From contig CAMCPM010000001.1 of NCBI GenBank assembly GCA_945876755.1, forward strand, positions 1 to 64,000: 64,000 nt of DNA. Reading direction: 5' to 3'. Source of the stretch: an uncultured Clostridia bacterium. GTDB taxonomy: Bacteria > Bacillota > Clostridia > Oscillospirales > Ruminococcaceae. The notes below the pieces were generated by a model. It was not told the origin of the DNA. It ran no database searches and saw nothing but the letters and a program-made list of their open reading frames with translations. Positions 27,761 to 36,083 of the stretch are shown in pieces; position 1 is the stretch's first letter; each line of letters opens with the position of its first letter. The position numbers and the translations under genes were made by a program.

Positions 27761-30700
27761 ATGTCAATTATTAAAATTGCGGATACCAAAAAGTTAGCGT
27801 TACCCAAAGGAAATATTTCAACTGATATTTTATCAGAGTTCAAAACAGCTTTAAATTCATATATTTCAAAAATAAATATTGCAGTTTCCAACAATGAAAA
27901 TGAAGAACACATAAAGAATATCATCAATGACTTTTTGCGTATGTCGTTTTATAGTGACAGCCGTTTTTCAATCAATACAGATGGAAATATTGATAGTACA
28001 ATAAAAGAGAACGGAAAGCTGCTTGCCATTATTGAAGCTAAAGCACCACAGAATAAGGCAGAAATGATTAGCGAAGATGATATCAATAAAAAAGCTTTAT
28101 GGGAAGCTGTTTATTATTATCTCGAAAAAACAATAGATGTTTCAAAGTCAAAAGCAATGGTATCTACTACGGCAGAAGTGCGCCGCTTAATAATTACCGA
28201 TGGTTTAAAATGGTTTTTGATCGACTCTGCAGCAGTTCATAATATAGTTGATGGCGTGATCGAAAAGCGTTTCTGGCAGTATAAAAATGGCAATCTGCCA
28301 TATAGTAAAGATACCCCTGCTTTTTATGAAGAATTAAGACAGCACTTTGAAAAAAAGAACATAACAGAAGAATTGGATTATATTTATTTTGATATATCCG
28401 AATGTGTATCAAAAAAGCAGAATTTATCCAATCTTTATAAGATACTCTCCGAGAGTTATTTGCTGAAAAACACACCTCGTATAAACTATGAGCCCCACTC
28501 CCTTAACAGCAATTTTTACCACGAACTGTTGTATATAATGGGCTTAAAAGAAAAATATCAAGATAATAAGCTTGTTGTTGAAATTGATCCTACAATAAAG
28601 AATTCTCTTTCAGATCAGGTATATCATTTGCTAAAAGATAAAGAGGTTGATGATAATAAGATCAATGAGTTAACCTTTGAAATAGTTATTATATGGATAA
28701 ATAGACTTCTGTTTATAAAACTATTCGAAGGACAGCTGATCTCATTCAACAGCGACACACCTGAATATCACATTATATCTCATGAAAAGATAACAACCTT
28801 TGACGATTTACAGAATCTGTTTTTTGATGTTCTTGGAACAAAGGATCGATCTGACTCTGAATTTCAAGATAAATTCAGTAAGATCCCTTATCTCAATAGC
28901 TCTCTTTTTGAGAGAAGTACGCTTGAAAATGGAAATGTCCATATACGATACCTGCATAATAATTCAGTTAACAGAAAGCAAAAATCTGTTTTAGGCAATA
29001 AAGCTCCAAAACAGCTTCCGCTACTCGAATACATTATAGATTTTCTGAATAGCTATAATTTTACATCTGACATAGATGCAGATAATTGCTCGAATCAAAA
29101 GGAAATTATTGATGCTGCAGTTTTGGGACTGATATTTGAAAAGCTCAACGGTTATAAAGACGGCGCAAACTATACTCCTTCTGTAATAACCGAATATATT
29201 GCCAAGGAAGCCGTAGAAACAGCAGTTCTTAAATCTGTAAATGTGGGTATGAACTGGAAATGTAAGGACTTATCAGAAATAGAAGATAAGATCAATAATC
29301 GTGATGAAAGAATAAAGATCAATAACATTATTAATTCAATTAAAATATGTGATCCTGCTGTAGGTTCGGGACATTTTCTTGTATCTGTACTCAACAGAAT
29401 TATTGCTGTAAAAAAGCAGCTCGGCGTTTTATTCAAATACAATTCTACTGAGCGCATAAAAGAATATGAAATAACAGTAGAAGATGATGTTCTTGCAGTT
29501 CGTGACGGTAACGGCAATCCTTTCATATATGATAAAAACAATAATGAATCAAGAGAAATACAAGAAACACTATTCAATGAAAAAAGAATAATCATTGAAA
29601 ATTGCCTATTTGGTGTTGATATCAATCCGAAGGCGGTACATATTTGTCAGCTTAGATTATGGATTGAACTCCTTAAAAATGCTTATTATAAAAACGGAAT
29701 AATGGAAACGCTGCCTAATATTGATATTAATATTAAGGTAGGTAATTCCTTGCTGTCGAAAATCGATTTTGTTATAGGTAAAAAAGTACAAACAGATAAA
29801 GATACAGGGAAATTAATAAATAGTTATAAAGAACTTGTCAAAAAATATAAATCTGTTTCTGACAAGTCTGAAAAGAAGGCTTTGCTCAACGAATTATCTG
29901 ATACGAAAGATCAAGTCCACAGGCTTTATGAACAGATCTCTTTTTTTACCGAATCAGATTCAACCTTTGATTCAGCATTCGAATGGGCATTTGAATTTCC
30001 TGAAATATTGGATGAAAAGGGCAAGTTTATAGGTTTTGATGTGGTGATAGGAAACCCACCATACATACAGCTGCAGTCTATGCATGAAGAAGCTGATAAA
30101 CTCAAGAAGATGGATTATAAAACCTATGTGCGCACGGGTGACATATATTGTTTGTTCTATGAGCTTGCATATAAACTTCTGAAAAAAGACGGTATCCTTG
30201 CATTTATTACTTCAAACAAGTGGATGAAGGCAGGGTATGGCGAAGCTTTGCGTGATTTTCTGGCAACACAGACTGACCCTATACAGCTGATTGATTTTGC
30301 GGGAGAAAAGGTTTTTGATAGTGCAACGGTGGATGTTAATATTCTGATGTACCGTAAAAGCAAAAATCAGAATAAAACAGCAGCCTGCATTATTAAGGAT
30401 TCCAACTGGCGAAATAATTTGAGCGGATATTTTCAGCAGAATTCTATGGAAAACCGCTTTGACAATTCTGCAAGCTGGGTTATCCTTTCTCCCATTGAGC
30501 AGTCTATTAAGAGGAAAATTGAGGCTGTAGGTACTCCTCTGAAAGACTGGAATGTTAAAATTTACAGAGGCATTCTTACCGGGTACAATGACGCATTTAT
30601 CATTGATGGTGTCAAAAAAGACGAGCTTATCGCTGCCGACCCCAAAAGTGCTGAAATAATTCGACCGATTTTGAGAGGCAGGGATATTAAACGTTATGGG

Positions 30701-31282
30701 TATGACTTTGCGGATTTATGGCTCATCAATACCCACAACGGAATAAAAGAGCAAGGAATACCACCTGTTGATGTGAATAAATATCCGGCAATAAAAGCTC
30801 ATTTGGATCAATACTACGATGTTATTTCCAAACGTTATGACAAAGGTGATACTCCATACAATCTCCGTAATTGTATTTATACGGACGATTTTTCTAAGCA
30901 AAAAATAATATGGGGAGAGATATCTGATAAGCCCAAGTTTGCCATAGATGAAAATGGAAATTATTTTGTAGCCAATACAGTTTTTATGTTAACAGGAGAA
31001 TATCTTCACTATTTATTAGCTGTATTAAATTCTAAATTATCCGAGTATTATTTTTCACAAATTGCTACTACTACTGGTGTTGGAACTGTTCGATGGCTAA
31101 AATATAAAGTTGAACTGCTGCCAATTCCAAATCCGAAAACAGTGGATAATGAATTGCTTTCTAAAATTGATTTCTTATTTAAACAAAATGACTTTTCATC
31201 TGAAAGTATTAACGAAATTATTTACAAAATATATTCGTTTACTAACGAGGAAATATGTTATATCAATAATATTATAGCGTGA
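27761..31282 (+). CDS. Type IIG restriction-modification enzyme with switchable TRD
   Basis: 1173 residues, a single-chain restriction enzyme and adenine methyltransferase of the Eco57I kind. The N-terminus has a PD-(D/E)xK-like nuclease signature (acidic residues near 75-78, IIEAKAPQ at 90-97). The methyltransferase has motif I DPAVGSGHFL near 530 and motif IV GNPPYIQ near 763. From about residue 887 a TaqI-like target recognition domain runs to the end, with IIRPILRGRDIKRY. Start ATG 27761 has GGAGTG upstream. The DNA from codon 887 on is one half of an invertible segment (30421-32178), so its specificity domain can be swapped for the inverted cassette downstream. Confidence 0.92.
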   Translation: MSIIKIADTKKLALPKGNISTDILSEFKTALNSYISKINIAVSNNENEEHIKNIINDFLRMSFYSDSRFSINTDGNIDSTIKENGKLLAIIEAKAPQNKAEMISEDDINKKALWEAVYYYLEKTIDVSKSKAMVSTTAEVRRLIITDGLKWFLIDSAAVHNIVDGVIEKRFWQYKNGNLPYSKDTPAFYEELRQHFEKKNITEELDYIYFDISECVSKKQNLSNLYKILSESYLLKNTPRINYEPHSLNSNFYHELLYIMGLKEKYQDNKLVVEIDPTIKNSLSDQVYHLLKDKEVDDNKINELTFEIVIIWINRLLFIKLFEGQLISFNSDTPEYHIISHEKITTFDDLQNLFFDVLGTKDRSDSEFQDKFSKIPYLNSSLFERSTLENGNVHIRYLHNNSVNRKQKSVLGNKAPKQLPLLEYIIDFLNSYNFTSDIDADNCSNQKEIIDAAVLGLIFEKLNGYKDGANYTPSVITEYIAKEAVETAVLKSVNVGMNWKCKDLSEIEDKINNRDERIKINNIINSIKICDPAVGSGHFLVSVLNRIIAVKKQLGVLFKYNSTERIKEYEITVEDDVLAVRDGNGNPFIYDKNNNESREIQETLFNEKRIIIENCLFGVDINPKAVHICQLRLWIELLKNAYYKNGIMETLPNIDINIKVGNSLLSKIDFVIGKKVQTDKDTGKLINSYKELVKKYKSVSDKSEKKALLNELSDTKDQVHRLYEQISFFTESDSTFDSAFEWAFEFPEILDEKGKFIGFDVVIGNPPYIQLQSMHEEADKLKKMDYKTYVRTGDIYCLFYELAYKLLKKDGILAFITSNKWMKAGYGEALRDFLATQTDPIQLIDFAGEKVFDSATVDVNILMYRKSKNQNKTAACIIKDSNWRNNLSGYFQQNSMENRFDNSASWVILSPIEQSIKRKIEAVGTPLKDWNVKIYRGILTGYNDAFIIDGVKKDELIAADPKSAEIIRPILRGRDIKRYGYDFADLWLINTHNGIKEQGIPPVDVNKYPAIKAHLDQYYDVISKRYDKGDTPYNLRNCIYTDDFSKQKIIWGEISDKPKFAIDENGNYFVANTVFMLTGEYLHYLLAVLNSKLSEYYFSQIATTTGVGTVRWLKYKVELLPIPNPKTVDNELLSKIDFLFKQNDFSSESINEIIYKIYSFTNEEICYINNIIA
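30421..30523 (+). repeat. Left arm of 103-bp perfect inverted repeat
   Basis: Every one of the 103 bases matches the reverse complement of 32076-32178. It codes for the segment from SGYFQQ through IKRKIE at the TRD entry, so recombination between arms keeps the reading frame. Confidence 0.98.
30633..30689 (+). repeat. Inner inverted repeat, left copy
   Basis: 57 bases matching the reverse complement of 31910-31966 at 55 positions. It codes for AADPKSAEIIRPILRGRDI inside the recognition domain. The DNA between this block and the outer arm is clearly divergent, giving a mosaic pattern. Confidence 0.9.
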
Positions 31283-32153
31283 ATTCATCAATATATAAAG
31301 ATTCATCAGGGTTTAAATGATAAAGAGTATATATTCTTTTATTAATTATTAATTCTATATCTTTGATATCTTCGTTATGATTTGTGATATTATTTATTTT
31401 GTCAAAGTAGTCATCAAATATGGTTTCATCTTCAGGAGAGATTTGCGGAATAAGTATCGGCTCAACAGCTTGAACACTTACGAGTAAATCTCCTGTACCA
31501 GTTCGTGGTGAATCTTTTAAAAGGTATTTACCCATAGGAGAGTTTAAAAGCAATGTTAGAAATTTTAAATGCGAGCCTGTTAAAAAACAAGTGCTGTCAA
31601 GTGAATAATGCCCCAAATTATCATATCCAAATCTAAGAATGGAGCCTACCCTTTTCCACACGATTTTTTGTCGAGAAAAATCGTCCCAATAACTTATACT
31701 ATCCTGGGTTTCAAACCATTTATTTGTTGTCTTCTTTCGTGCTTTTATCGTTGTACCATCTAAATGATAAACCTTTCCAGTTTGTTCTAGTCGCCCCATT
31801 CCAAATGAAAGGAGATATTCTTTGACAGCAGGGTAATCATCAATATTGTACATTTTGCTTGGAAATGTTGCAATAATGTATAAATCAGCAAACTCAAAAG
31901 AATATCTTGTAATATCCCTGCCTCTCAAAATCGGTCGAATAATTTCGGCACTTTTGGGGTCGGCAGAAATTAATTCAGCTTTTTTCTTTCCGTCAATGAT
32001 AAAAGCTTCATTAAAACCGGTTTTTATTCCGTAATTAATACTTATGTCCCAGTCCTTAAGAGGTACTCCAATACTCTCAATTTTCCTCTTAATAGACTGC
32101 TCAATGGGAGAAAGGATAACCCAGCTTGCAGAATTGTCAAAGCGGTTTTCCAT
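31272..32153 (-). CDS. Silent alternative target recognition domain cassette
   Basis: 293 codons from MENRFDNSASW to the TAA at 31272, a full second TaqI-like recognition domain in opposite orientation. It shares the entry segment and the ILRGRDI region with the expressed domain but differs through most of its length (for example LKDWDISINYGIKTGFNE versus LKDWNVKIYRGILTGYND). It lacks the methyltransferase and any ribosome site of its own. After inversion of 30421-32178 it would be joined in frame to the IIG body to give a protein of about 1188 residues. Its stop overlaps the expressed gene's 3' end by 11 bases. Confidence 0.9.
   Translation of the reverse strand: MENRFDNSASWVILSPIEQSIKRKIESIGVPLKDWDISINYGIKTGFNEAFIIDGKKKAELISADPKSAEIIRPILRGRDITRYSFEFADLYIIATFPSKMYNIDDYPAVKEYLLSFGMGRLEQTGKVYHLDGTTIKARKKTTNKWFETQDSISYWDDFSRQKIVWKRVGSILRFGYDNLGHYSLDSTCFLTGSHLKFLTLLLNSPMGKYLLKDSPRTGTGDLLVSVQAVEPILIPQISPEDETIFDDYFDKINNITNHNEDIKDIELIINKRIYTLYHLNPDESLYIDEFTL
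31910..31966 (-). repeat. Inner inverted repeat, right copy
   Basis: Partner of 30633-30689 with two mismatches in 57 bases. Confidence 0.9.
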
Positions 32154-32178
32154 AGAATTCTGCTGAAAATATCCGCTC
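32076..32178 (-). repeat. Right arm of 103-bp perfect inverted repeat
   Basis: Exact reverse complement of 30421-30523. It ends 36 bases before the start codon of the DNA invertase. Confidence 0.98.
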
Positions 32179-32190
32179 GTTATTTATAAT
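32163..32190 (+). promoter_or_regulatory. Possible promoter of the DNA invertase
   Basis: CTGAAA (32163-32168, inside the repeat arm), a 16-base spacer and TATAAT (32185-32190, outside it). Because the arm is the same in both orientations, such a promoter would not change on inversion. The -35 match is weak. Confidence 0.35.
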
Positions 32191-32214
32191 CATTTTTTCA
32201 AAGGAGATTTTATT

Positions 32215-32835
32215 ATGAATTACGGGTACATTAGAGTAAGTTCGGACAAGCAGACGGTTGAAAATCAGAGGTTTGAAATCGAAAATTTTGCAAATCTGAA
32301 TGGTTTCAAGATAGACGGTTGGATTGAAGAAACTATCAGCGGAACCAAAAACTATGACAAGAGAGAGCTTGGAAAGCTTCTGAATAAGGTAAAAAAAGAC
32401 GATCTCATCATTTGTGCAGAATTGTCACGCCTTGGCAGAAATCTTTTTATGATCATGGAGATACTCAACATCTGTATGACAAAAGAATGTAAGGTCTGGA
32501 CTATAAAAGATAACTATCGTCTTGGCGAGGATATACAAAGTAAGGTTCTTGCATTTGCGTTTGGGTTATCAGCAGAGATTGAACGCAATCTTATCAGTCA
32601 GAGAACCAAAGAGGCTTTAGCACGCAAACGTTCAGAGGGAGTTGTTTTAGGTCGCCCTAAAGGAAGAAAATCTTCGCATTTAAAGCTTACCGGAAAAGAA
32701 GAAACTATACGGGTACTGAGGCAGCAGAACGTTTCCAAATCTGAAATAGCCCGAATTTTCGGAGTGCATAGGATGACAGTCGATTCGTTTATAAAAATAA
32801 ATAATCTGGAGGATAACAGTTATGTCAATTCCTAA
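32215..32835 (+). CDS. Serine site-specific DNA invertase (Pin/Gin-like)
   Basis: 206 residues, the size of small resolvase/invertases. The catalytic serine is in GYIRVSSDKQ (residue 9), with SRLGRN and the long dimerisation helix (EIERNLISQRTKEALARKR), and a C-terminal helix-turn-helix (VSKSEIARIFGVHRMTVD). Start ATG 32215 has AAAGGAG. Its position directly outside the 103-bp inverted repeat makes it the probable enzyme that flips the recognition-domain segment. It overlaps the Mrr-like gene by 14 bases, so the two are translated together. Confidence 0.93.
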   Translation: MNYGYIRVSSDKQTVENQRFEIENFANLNGFKIDGWIEETISGTKNYDKRELGKLLNKVKKDDLIICAELSRLGRNLFMIMEILNICMTKECKVWTIKDNYRLGEDIQSKVLAFAFGLSAEIERNLISQRTKEALARKRSEGVVLGRPKGRKSSHLKLTGKEETIRVLRQQNVSKSEIARIFGVHRMTVDSFIKINNLEDNSYVNS

Positions 32836-33739
32836 ATATAACGAGATGTATAAAGAATTTTTAACGTGTTTGGCTGACGGCGGCGTACATAAAATTACAG
32901 AAGTACGAGATACTGTCTTCAAAATGAAGGGGTTAACTGAAGCAGATAAACAAATACTGATTCCTAATGGCACACAGCAATTATTTGAAAATCGCATTGG
33001 CTGGACAAGAACATATTTAAAAAAGGCGGGGCTTGTGATAACCGTCAAAAGAGGATATGTTTCATTAACGGATGAAGGTAAAAAAGTTGCTTCCAATATT
33101 CCCGAAGTGCTGGATGATAAGTTCCTTTGTCAATATGATTGTTTTAAGGAATTTAAGTATTCCGGTAAAAAAAGTTCAGCAATAGTATCAGATCCTATTG
33201 AACAGAATGAAACTCCGCAGGATGTTCTGGATCGGGCGCATCAAGAAATAACGGCAGCATTAGCTGATGATATATTAAGTGAAATAATGAAAAACACTCC
33301 CGAATTCTTTGAGCATCTGGTCATTCTGTTGCTTCGCAAAATGGGTTACGGCGGTGCTGTTGAAAACGCAGGAATGGTTGTTGGTCAGACCGGTGATGAG
33401 GGAATAGACGGAATAATAAAAGAGGACAAGCTTGGATTTAATCTGATCTATATTCAGGCAAAACGCTGGGATCTGGACAGATCTGTTGGCAGACCGGAGA
33501 TACAGAAGTTCGTTGGTGCACTAGCCGGACAGGGAGCTTCTAAAGGATTATTCATTACAACGGCAAAATTTTCGCAGCAGGCACAGGATTATGTTAAAAA
33601 GCAGCATACTACAAAAGTTGTGCTTGTGGATGGCCTTACTCTTGCAAAGCTTATGATTGATTATGACCTTGGTGTTTCGACAGTTTCTGTGTATCCGATA
33701 AAAAAGCTGGATACAGATTTCTTTGAAGGAATGTTGTAA
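32822..33739 (+). CDS. Mrr-like restriction endonuclease
   Basis: 305 residues. An N-terminal winged-helix Mrr-N domain (about 1-100, SLTDEGKKVA) is followed by a linker and the Mrr catalytic domain with GDEGIDGIIKED and YIQAKRW, the D...QxK signature of this nuclease fold, then GASKGLFITTAKFS. Known Mrr enzymes cut methylated DNA. Ribosome site GGAGG is nine bases before ATG 32822. Coupling to the invertase and IIG genes suggests one functional unit, but whether this enzyme senses methylation is not shown by the sequence. Confidence 0.9.
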   Translation: MSIPKYNEMYKEFLTCLADGGVHKITEVRDTVFKMKGLTEADKQILIPNGTQQLFENRIGWTRTYLKKAGLVITVKRGYVSLTDEGKKVASNIPEVLDDKFLCQYDCFKEFKYSGKKSSAIVSDPIEQNETPQDVLDRAHQEITAALADDILSEIMKNTPEFFEHLVILLLRKMGYGGAVENAGMVVGQTGDEGIDGIIKEDKLGFNLIYIQAKRWDLDRSVGRPEIQKFVGALAGQGASKGLFITTAKFSQQAQDYVKKQHTTKVVLVDGLTLAKLMIDYDLGVSTVSVYPIKKLDTDFFEGML

Positions 33740-33810
33740 TATTGGCTGACTTTGTTACGATAAGAAGAATAATCGGTATATAATCAGAATATTTTGCAGC
33801 GTTTTAAGGA

Positions 33811-33860
33811 AAAACATCGGGAGTCTTGATTTTGGCTAAAAACAAGACTCCCGATGTTTT
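33811..33860 (+). terminator. Strong bidirectional terminator
   Basis: AAAACATCGGGAGTCTTG (33811-33828) pairs perfectly with CAAGACTCCCGATGTTTT (33843-33860). It can end the IIG-invertase-Mrr unit from the left and the DprA-like remnant from the right. Confidence 0.85.
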
Positions 33861-33869
33861 AAAATTTGC

Positions 33870-34112
33870 TTATTCATCGAAAAACGATATCTGTTCACCA
33901 ACATCCGGCATTAAACTGCTGATATTGTCAATATCTCCGTTCCAACTGCTGTCAATAGGAACTGCTCCAAGCTTGATTAGTCCCATATTTCCGGGATATT
34001 GCCTGTGGTCATGACAGAGAACCGGACAATACTCCTTTCTTAGCGCTTCGGTTGCTCCGCCCCATGTTCCGCCCTTGTTATAGTCGGATTTACCAGGATA
34101 TAGTATAACAAA
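33870..34112 (-). pseudogene. Remnant of a DprA-like (SLOG fold) protein, C-terminal part
   Basis: Minus-strand reading gives about 80 codons containing KSDYNKGGTWGGATEAL, CPVLCHDHRQYPGNMGLIKL and GAVPIDSSWNG, ending at TAA 33870. This is the C-terminal pattern of a DprA/Smf-related Rossmann-fold protein found in accessory regions of Firmicutes. The N-terminal part is missing: the frame runs straight into the stop of the DUF4143 ATPase gene (34113) and no start codon or ribosome site precedes it. A deletion or insertion at about 34113 is likely. Confidence 0.65.
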
Positions 34113-35474
34113 CTATATCTCCATTTTCCCGTCTGCAAGGTCTTGTGCTACAAACGGAAGAAAGTAAAAAGGCACAGTCAGGATTTTCTGTTCGGCGTTA
34201 TATCCATAATTATTCTTTGAAACCTTTATGGCAAATTCAAACTTATTGTGATTTGAGAATTTTTCAAGTGAATTAAGAGTACCCCTACCCTTTTTTACAT
34301 CAATAGGATATAATTTGTTATCCGATTCAACTATAAACTCAAGCTCCGAAGATGCTTTCCCTTTCCAGTAAAATAACTTGTGTCCCTTTGCGATCAGTTC
34401 ATTTGCAGTATAATTCTCAAAGAATATCCCCGAAAGTGTGTTTTCTCTTTCGCTTGATACAAACGATGCAGCGTTTATTCCGCTTTGATAAGAAAACATT
34501 CCGATATCACCGAGGAACAAGCGGAAATTTCCCTCGTTATCAGCCATAAGCGGCATGGTGATATGTTCTTTAAGCTGAAAAGACTGATTAACAATATGAG
34601 CCATTGTCAGCCACTGAACGGATGTTGCAAAATCCCTCGTTTTGCTTTTTTCTTCAATTAGTCCCGGCGAAAAATTCTTTGTTTCTCTGTTTAATTCCCT
34701 ATAAATGTTTGAAAACAAAGCCCGTGAACGCAAAACTGCTTCCTGACTTGCCTGATATAACTCCATATCGGCAAGATAGTTATCATACAATACTTTCAGT
34801 ATCTCTCTGGATTCCAAGAGGTCATTATCGCTGATATAAGCATCCACAGCTTCGGGCATTCCGCCAACAAGCAGATACTTATATACCTGTTCCATTGCAA
34901 GCTTGTGTATATTTTCATCTATAGAAGTTTTAGTTTCGTATGCTTCTTTAACAGTTTGATATAATATTTTATTACTGTTCATAAGAAACTCATCGAATGT
35001 CATGGGATATATCGTAATCTGATTTATCTTGCCCACCGGGAAAAGAAATTTACCGTTATCGGCAGGTCCTCTTTTATGTGTTTCTCTCTGTATCTTGATA
35101 CGAACCATTGAACCGGTCGCTATAACAGGAATCTGTCTGTGATCCTGACAAAAGTATTTCAGCGACGATATGATATTGGGACATTCCTGAACTTCATCAA
35201 ATATCAGGAGAGTTTTTTCGTTGATCTGCCTGCCGGTTCTCAAAGATATATATTCAATGATTTTCCCTGCATTGGCTGTACTTGAACAGAAGTTTCTTAT
35301 TTCGTCTTCGATTTTGCAGTCAATATATATATAACTATCCTTGTAATAGGTTTCGGCAAAAAGATCCTTAACAAGATAGGTTTTGCCGACCTGCCTTGCA
35401 CCCCATACGATCAACGGTTTTTTTCGTTTATTATTATTCCATTCGATAAGCTGCTGCATTGCAAATCTGTCCAT
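34113..35474 (-). CDS. AAA ATPase with DUF4143 domain
   Basis: 453 residues. The N-terminal ATPase has Walker A GARQVGKTYL near residue 27 and Walker B LLIFDEVQECP; the C-terminal DUF4143 region ends with a PD-(D/E)xK-like strand (LEFIVESDNKLYPIDVKKG). Such proteins are common accessory genes of Firmicutes and Bacteroidetes with no settled role. Start ATG 35474 has AAGGAGG. It lies next to the DprA-like remnant and outside the restriction cluster's terminator, so it is a separate cargo gene or a later arrival. Confidence 0.85.
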   Translation of the reverse strand: MDRFAMQQLIEWNNNKRKKPLIVWGARQVGKTYLVKDLFAETYYKDSYIYIDCKIEDEIRNFCSSTANAGKIIEYISLRTGRQINEKTLLIFDEVQECPNIISSLKYFCQDHRQIPVIATGSMVRIKIQRETHKRGPADNGKFLFPVGKINQITIYPMTFDEFLMNSNKILYQTVKEAYETKTSIDENIHKLAMEQVYKYLLVGGMPEAVDAYISDNDLLESREILKVLYDNYLADMELYQASQEAVLRSRALFSNIYRELNRETKNFSPGLIEEKSKTRDFATSVQWLTMAHIVNQSFQLKEHITMPLMADNEGNFRLFLGDIGMFSYQSGINAASFVSSERENTLSGIFFENYTANELIAKGHKLFYWKGKASSELEFIVESDNKLYPIDVKKGRGTLNSLEKFSNHNKFEFAIKVSKNNYGYNAEQKILTVPFYFLPFVAQDLADGKMEI

Positions 35475-35519
35475 AAACAAACCTCCTTAGTATATTTATA
35501 CGATTTCCAAGTCAAGTAT

Positions 35520-35548
35520 AGTATACCATTAATTTCACCTTTTATCAA
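35520..35548 (-). promoter_or_regulatory. Promoter of the DUF4143 ATPase
   Basis: Minus strand TTGATA (35548-35543), 17-base spacer, TATACT (35525-35520), with a GTATACTATAC dyad over the -10 box. Confidence 0.6.
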
Positions 35549-35655
35549 GTTATTTTTATAATTATTTACACTTCTTACAAGGTTTTTTGAGAAATTGATT
35601 GCACTTTTATATGTATAATATATGAACAAGCACTTTGCGATAGTGTTAAATGAAT

Positions 35656-35694
35656 AAAACACAGCCGAGGGCAGAAATGTCCCCGGCTGTGTTC
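35656..35694 (-). terminator. Terminator after the spore protein gene
   Basis: Minus strand AACACAGCCG...CGGCTGTGTT followed by TTATT, ten bases after the SASP stop codon. Confidence 0.8.
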
Positions 35695-35704
35695 GTATGT
35701 ACCC

Positions 35705-35953
35705 TCAAACCCCGCTCTGTACAACAAACACGAACTCCTGCGAATGTCCCATTTTGCGTACATTATTGCGTGTAAAGCACCATTGTTGTTCGGGAGTCAT
35801 CATATTAACCATCTGACCACCTACAGAACCAACCTCTCTTGCTGTGAGGTCGCCGTTGTAGCCGTTCTTGAGGTTTACGCCAACTTCGCTGGCAGCTTCC
35901 ATCTTGAAGCGTTCCATTGTTTCCTTACCCTGCTGAGTATTTACGTTTTTCAT
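35705..35953 (-). CDS. Alpha/beta-type small acid-soluble spore protein
   Basis: 82 residues. The family core is intact: FKMEAASEVGVNL, GYNGDLTAREVGSVGGQMV. These proteins coat DNA in dormant spores and contain the germination protease cleavage region in EAASEVG. The C-terminus after GGQMV is unusually long (about 35 residues with a CFTRNNVRKMGH stretch) compared with the usual short end. Start ATG 35953 has AAGGAG. Expression is probably forespore-specific; a possible sigma-G-like AATACTA box lies near 36030 but is weak evidence. It supports a spore-forming lineage. Confidence 0.9.
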   Translation of the reverse strand: MKNVNTQQGKETMERFKMEAASEVGVNLKNGYNGDLTAREVGSVGGQMVNMMTPEQQWCFTRNNVRKMGHSQEFVFVVQSGV

Positions 35954-36083
35954 AATAATTAAACTCCTTACATAATTTTAATTTTGCAATTCTGCGATTT
36001 TTGTGAACCGCGTTTTGGGGTTTGCTTTAGTATTATTTACGGGCAAAAACTTATTATGTGAGGTAATTATATGAATAGTTTCC

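Noticed and set aside
27315-27767. 150-codon minus-strand frame between the helicase partner and the IIG gene.
   Set aside because: It runs across the terminator and the consensus promoter of the IIG gene and lacks a ribosome site.
22856-35617. A 16-base direct repeat (CACTTTTATATGTATA) at 22856-22871 and 35602-35617, considered as att sites of the island.
   Set aside because: The recombinase gene would lie outside the repeats, and one such AT-rich match is expected by chance in 64 kb.
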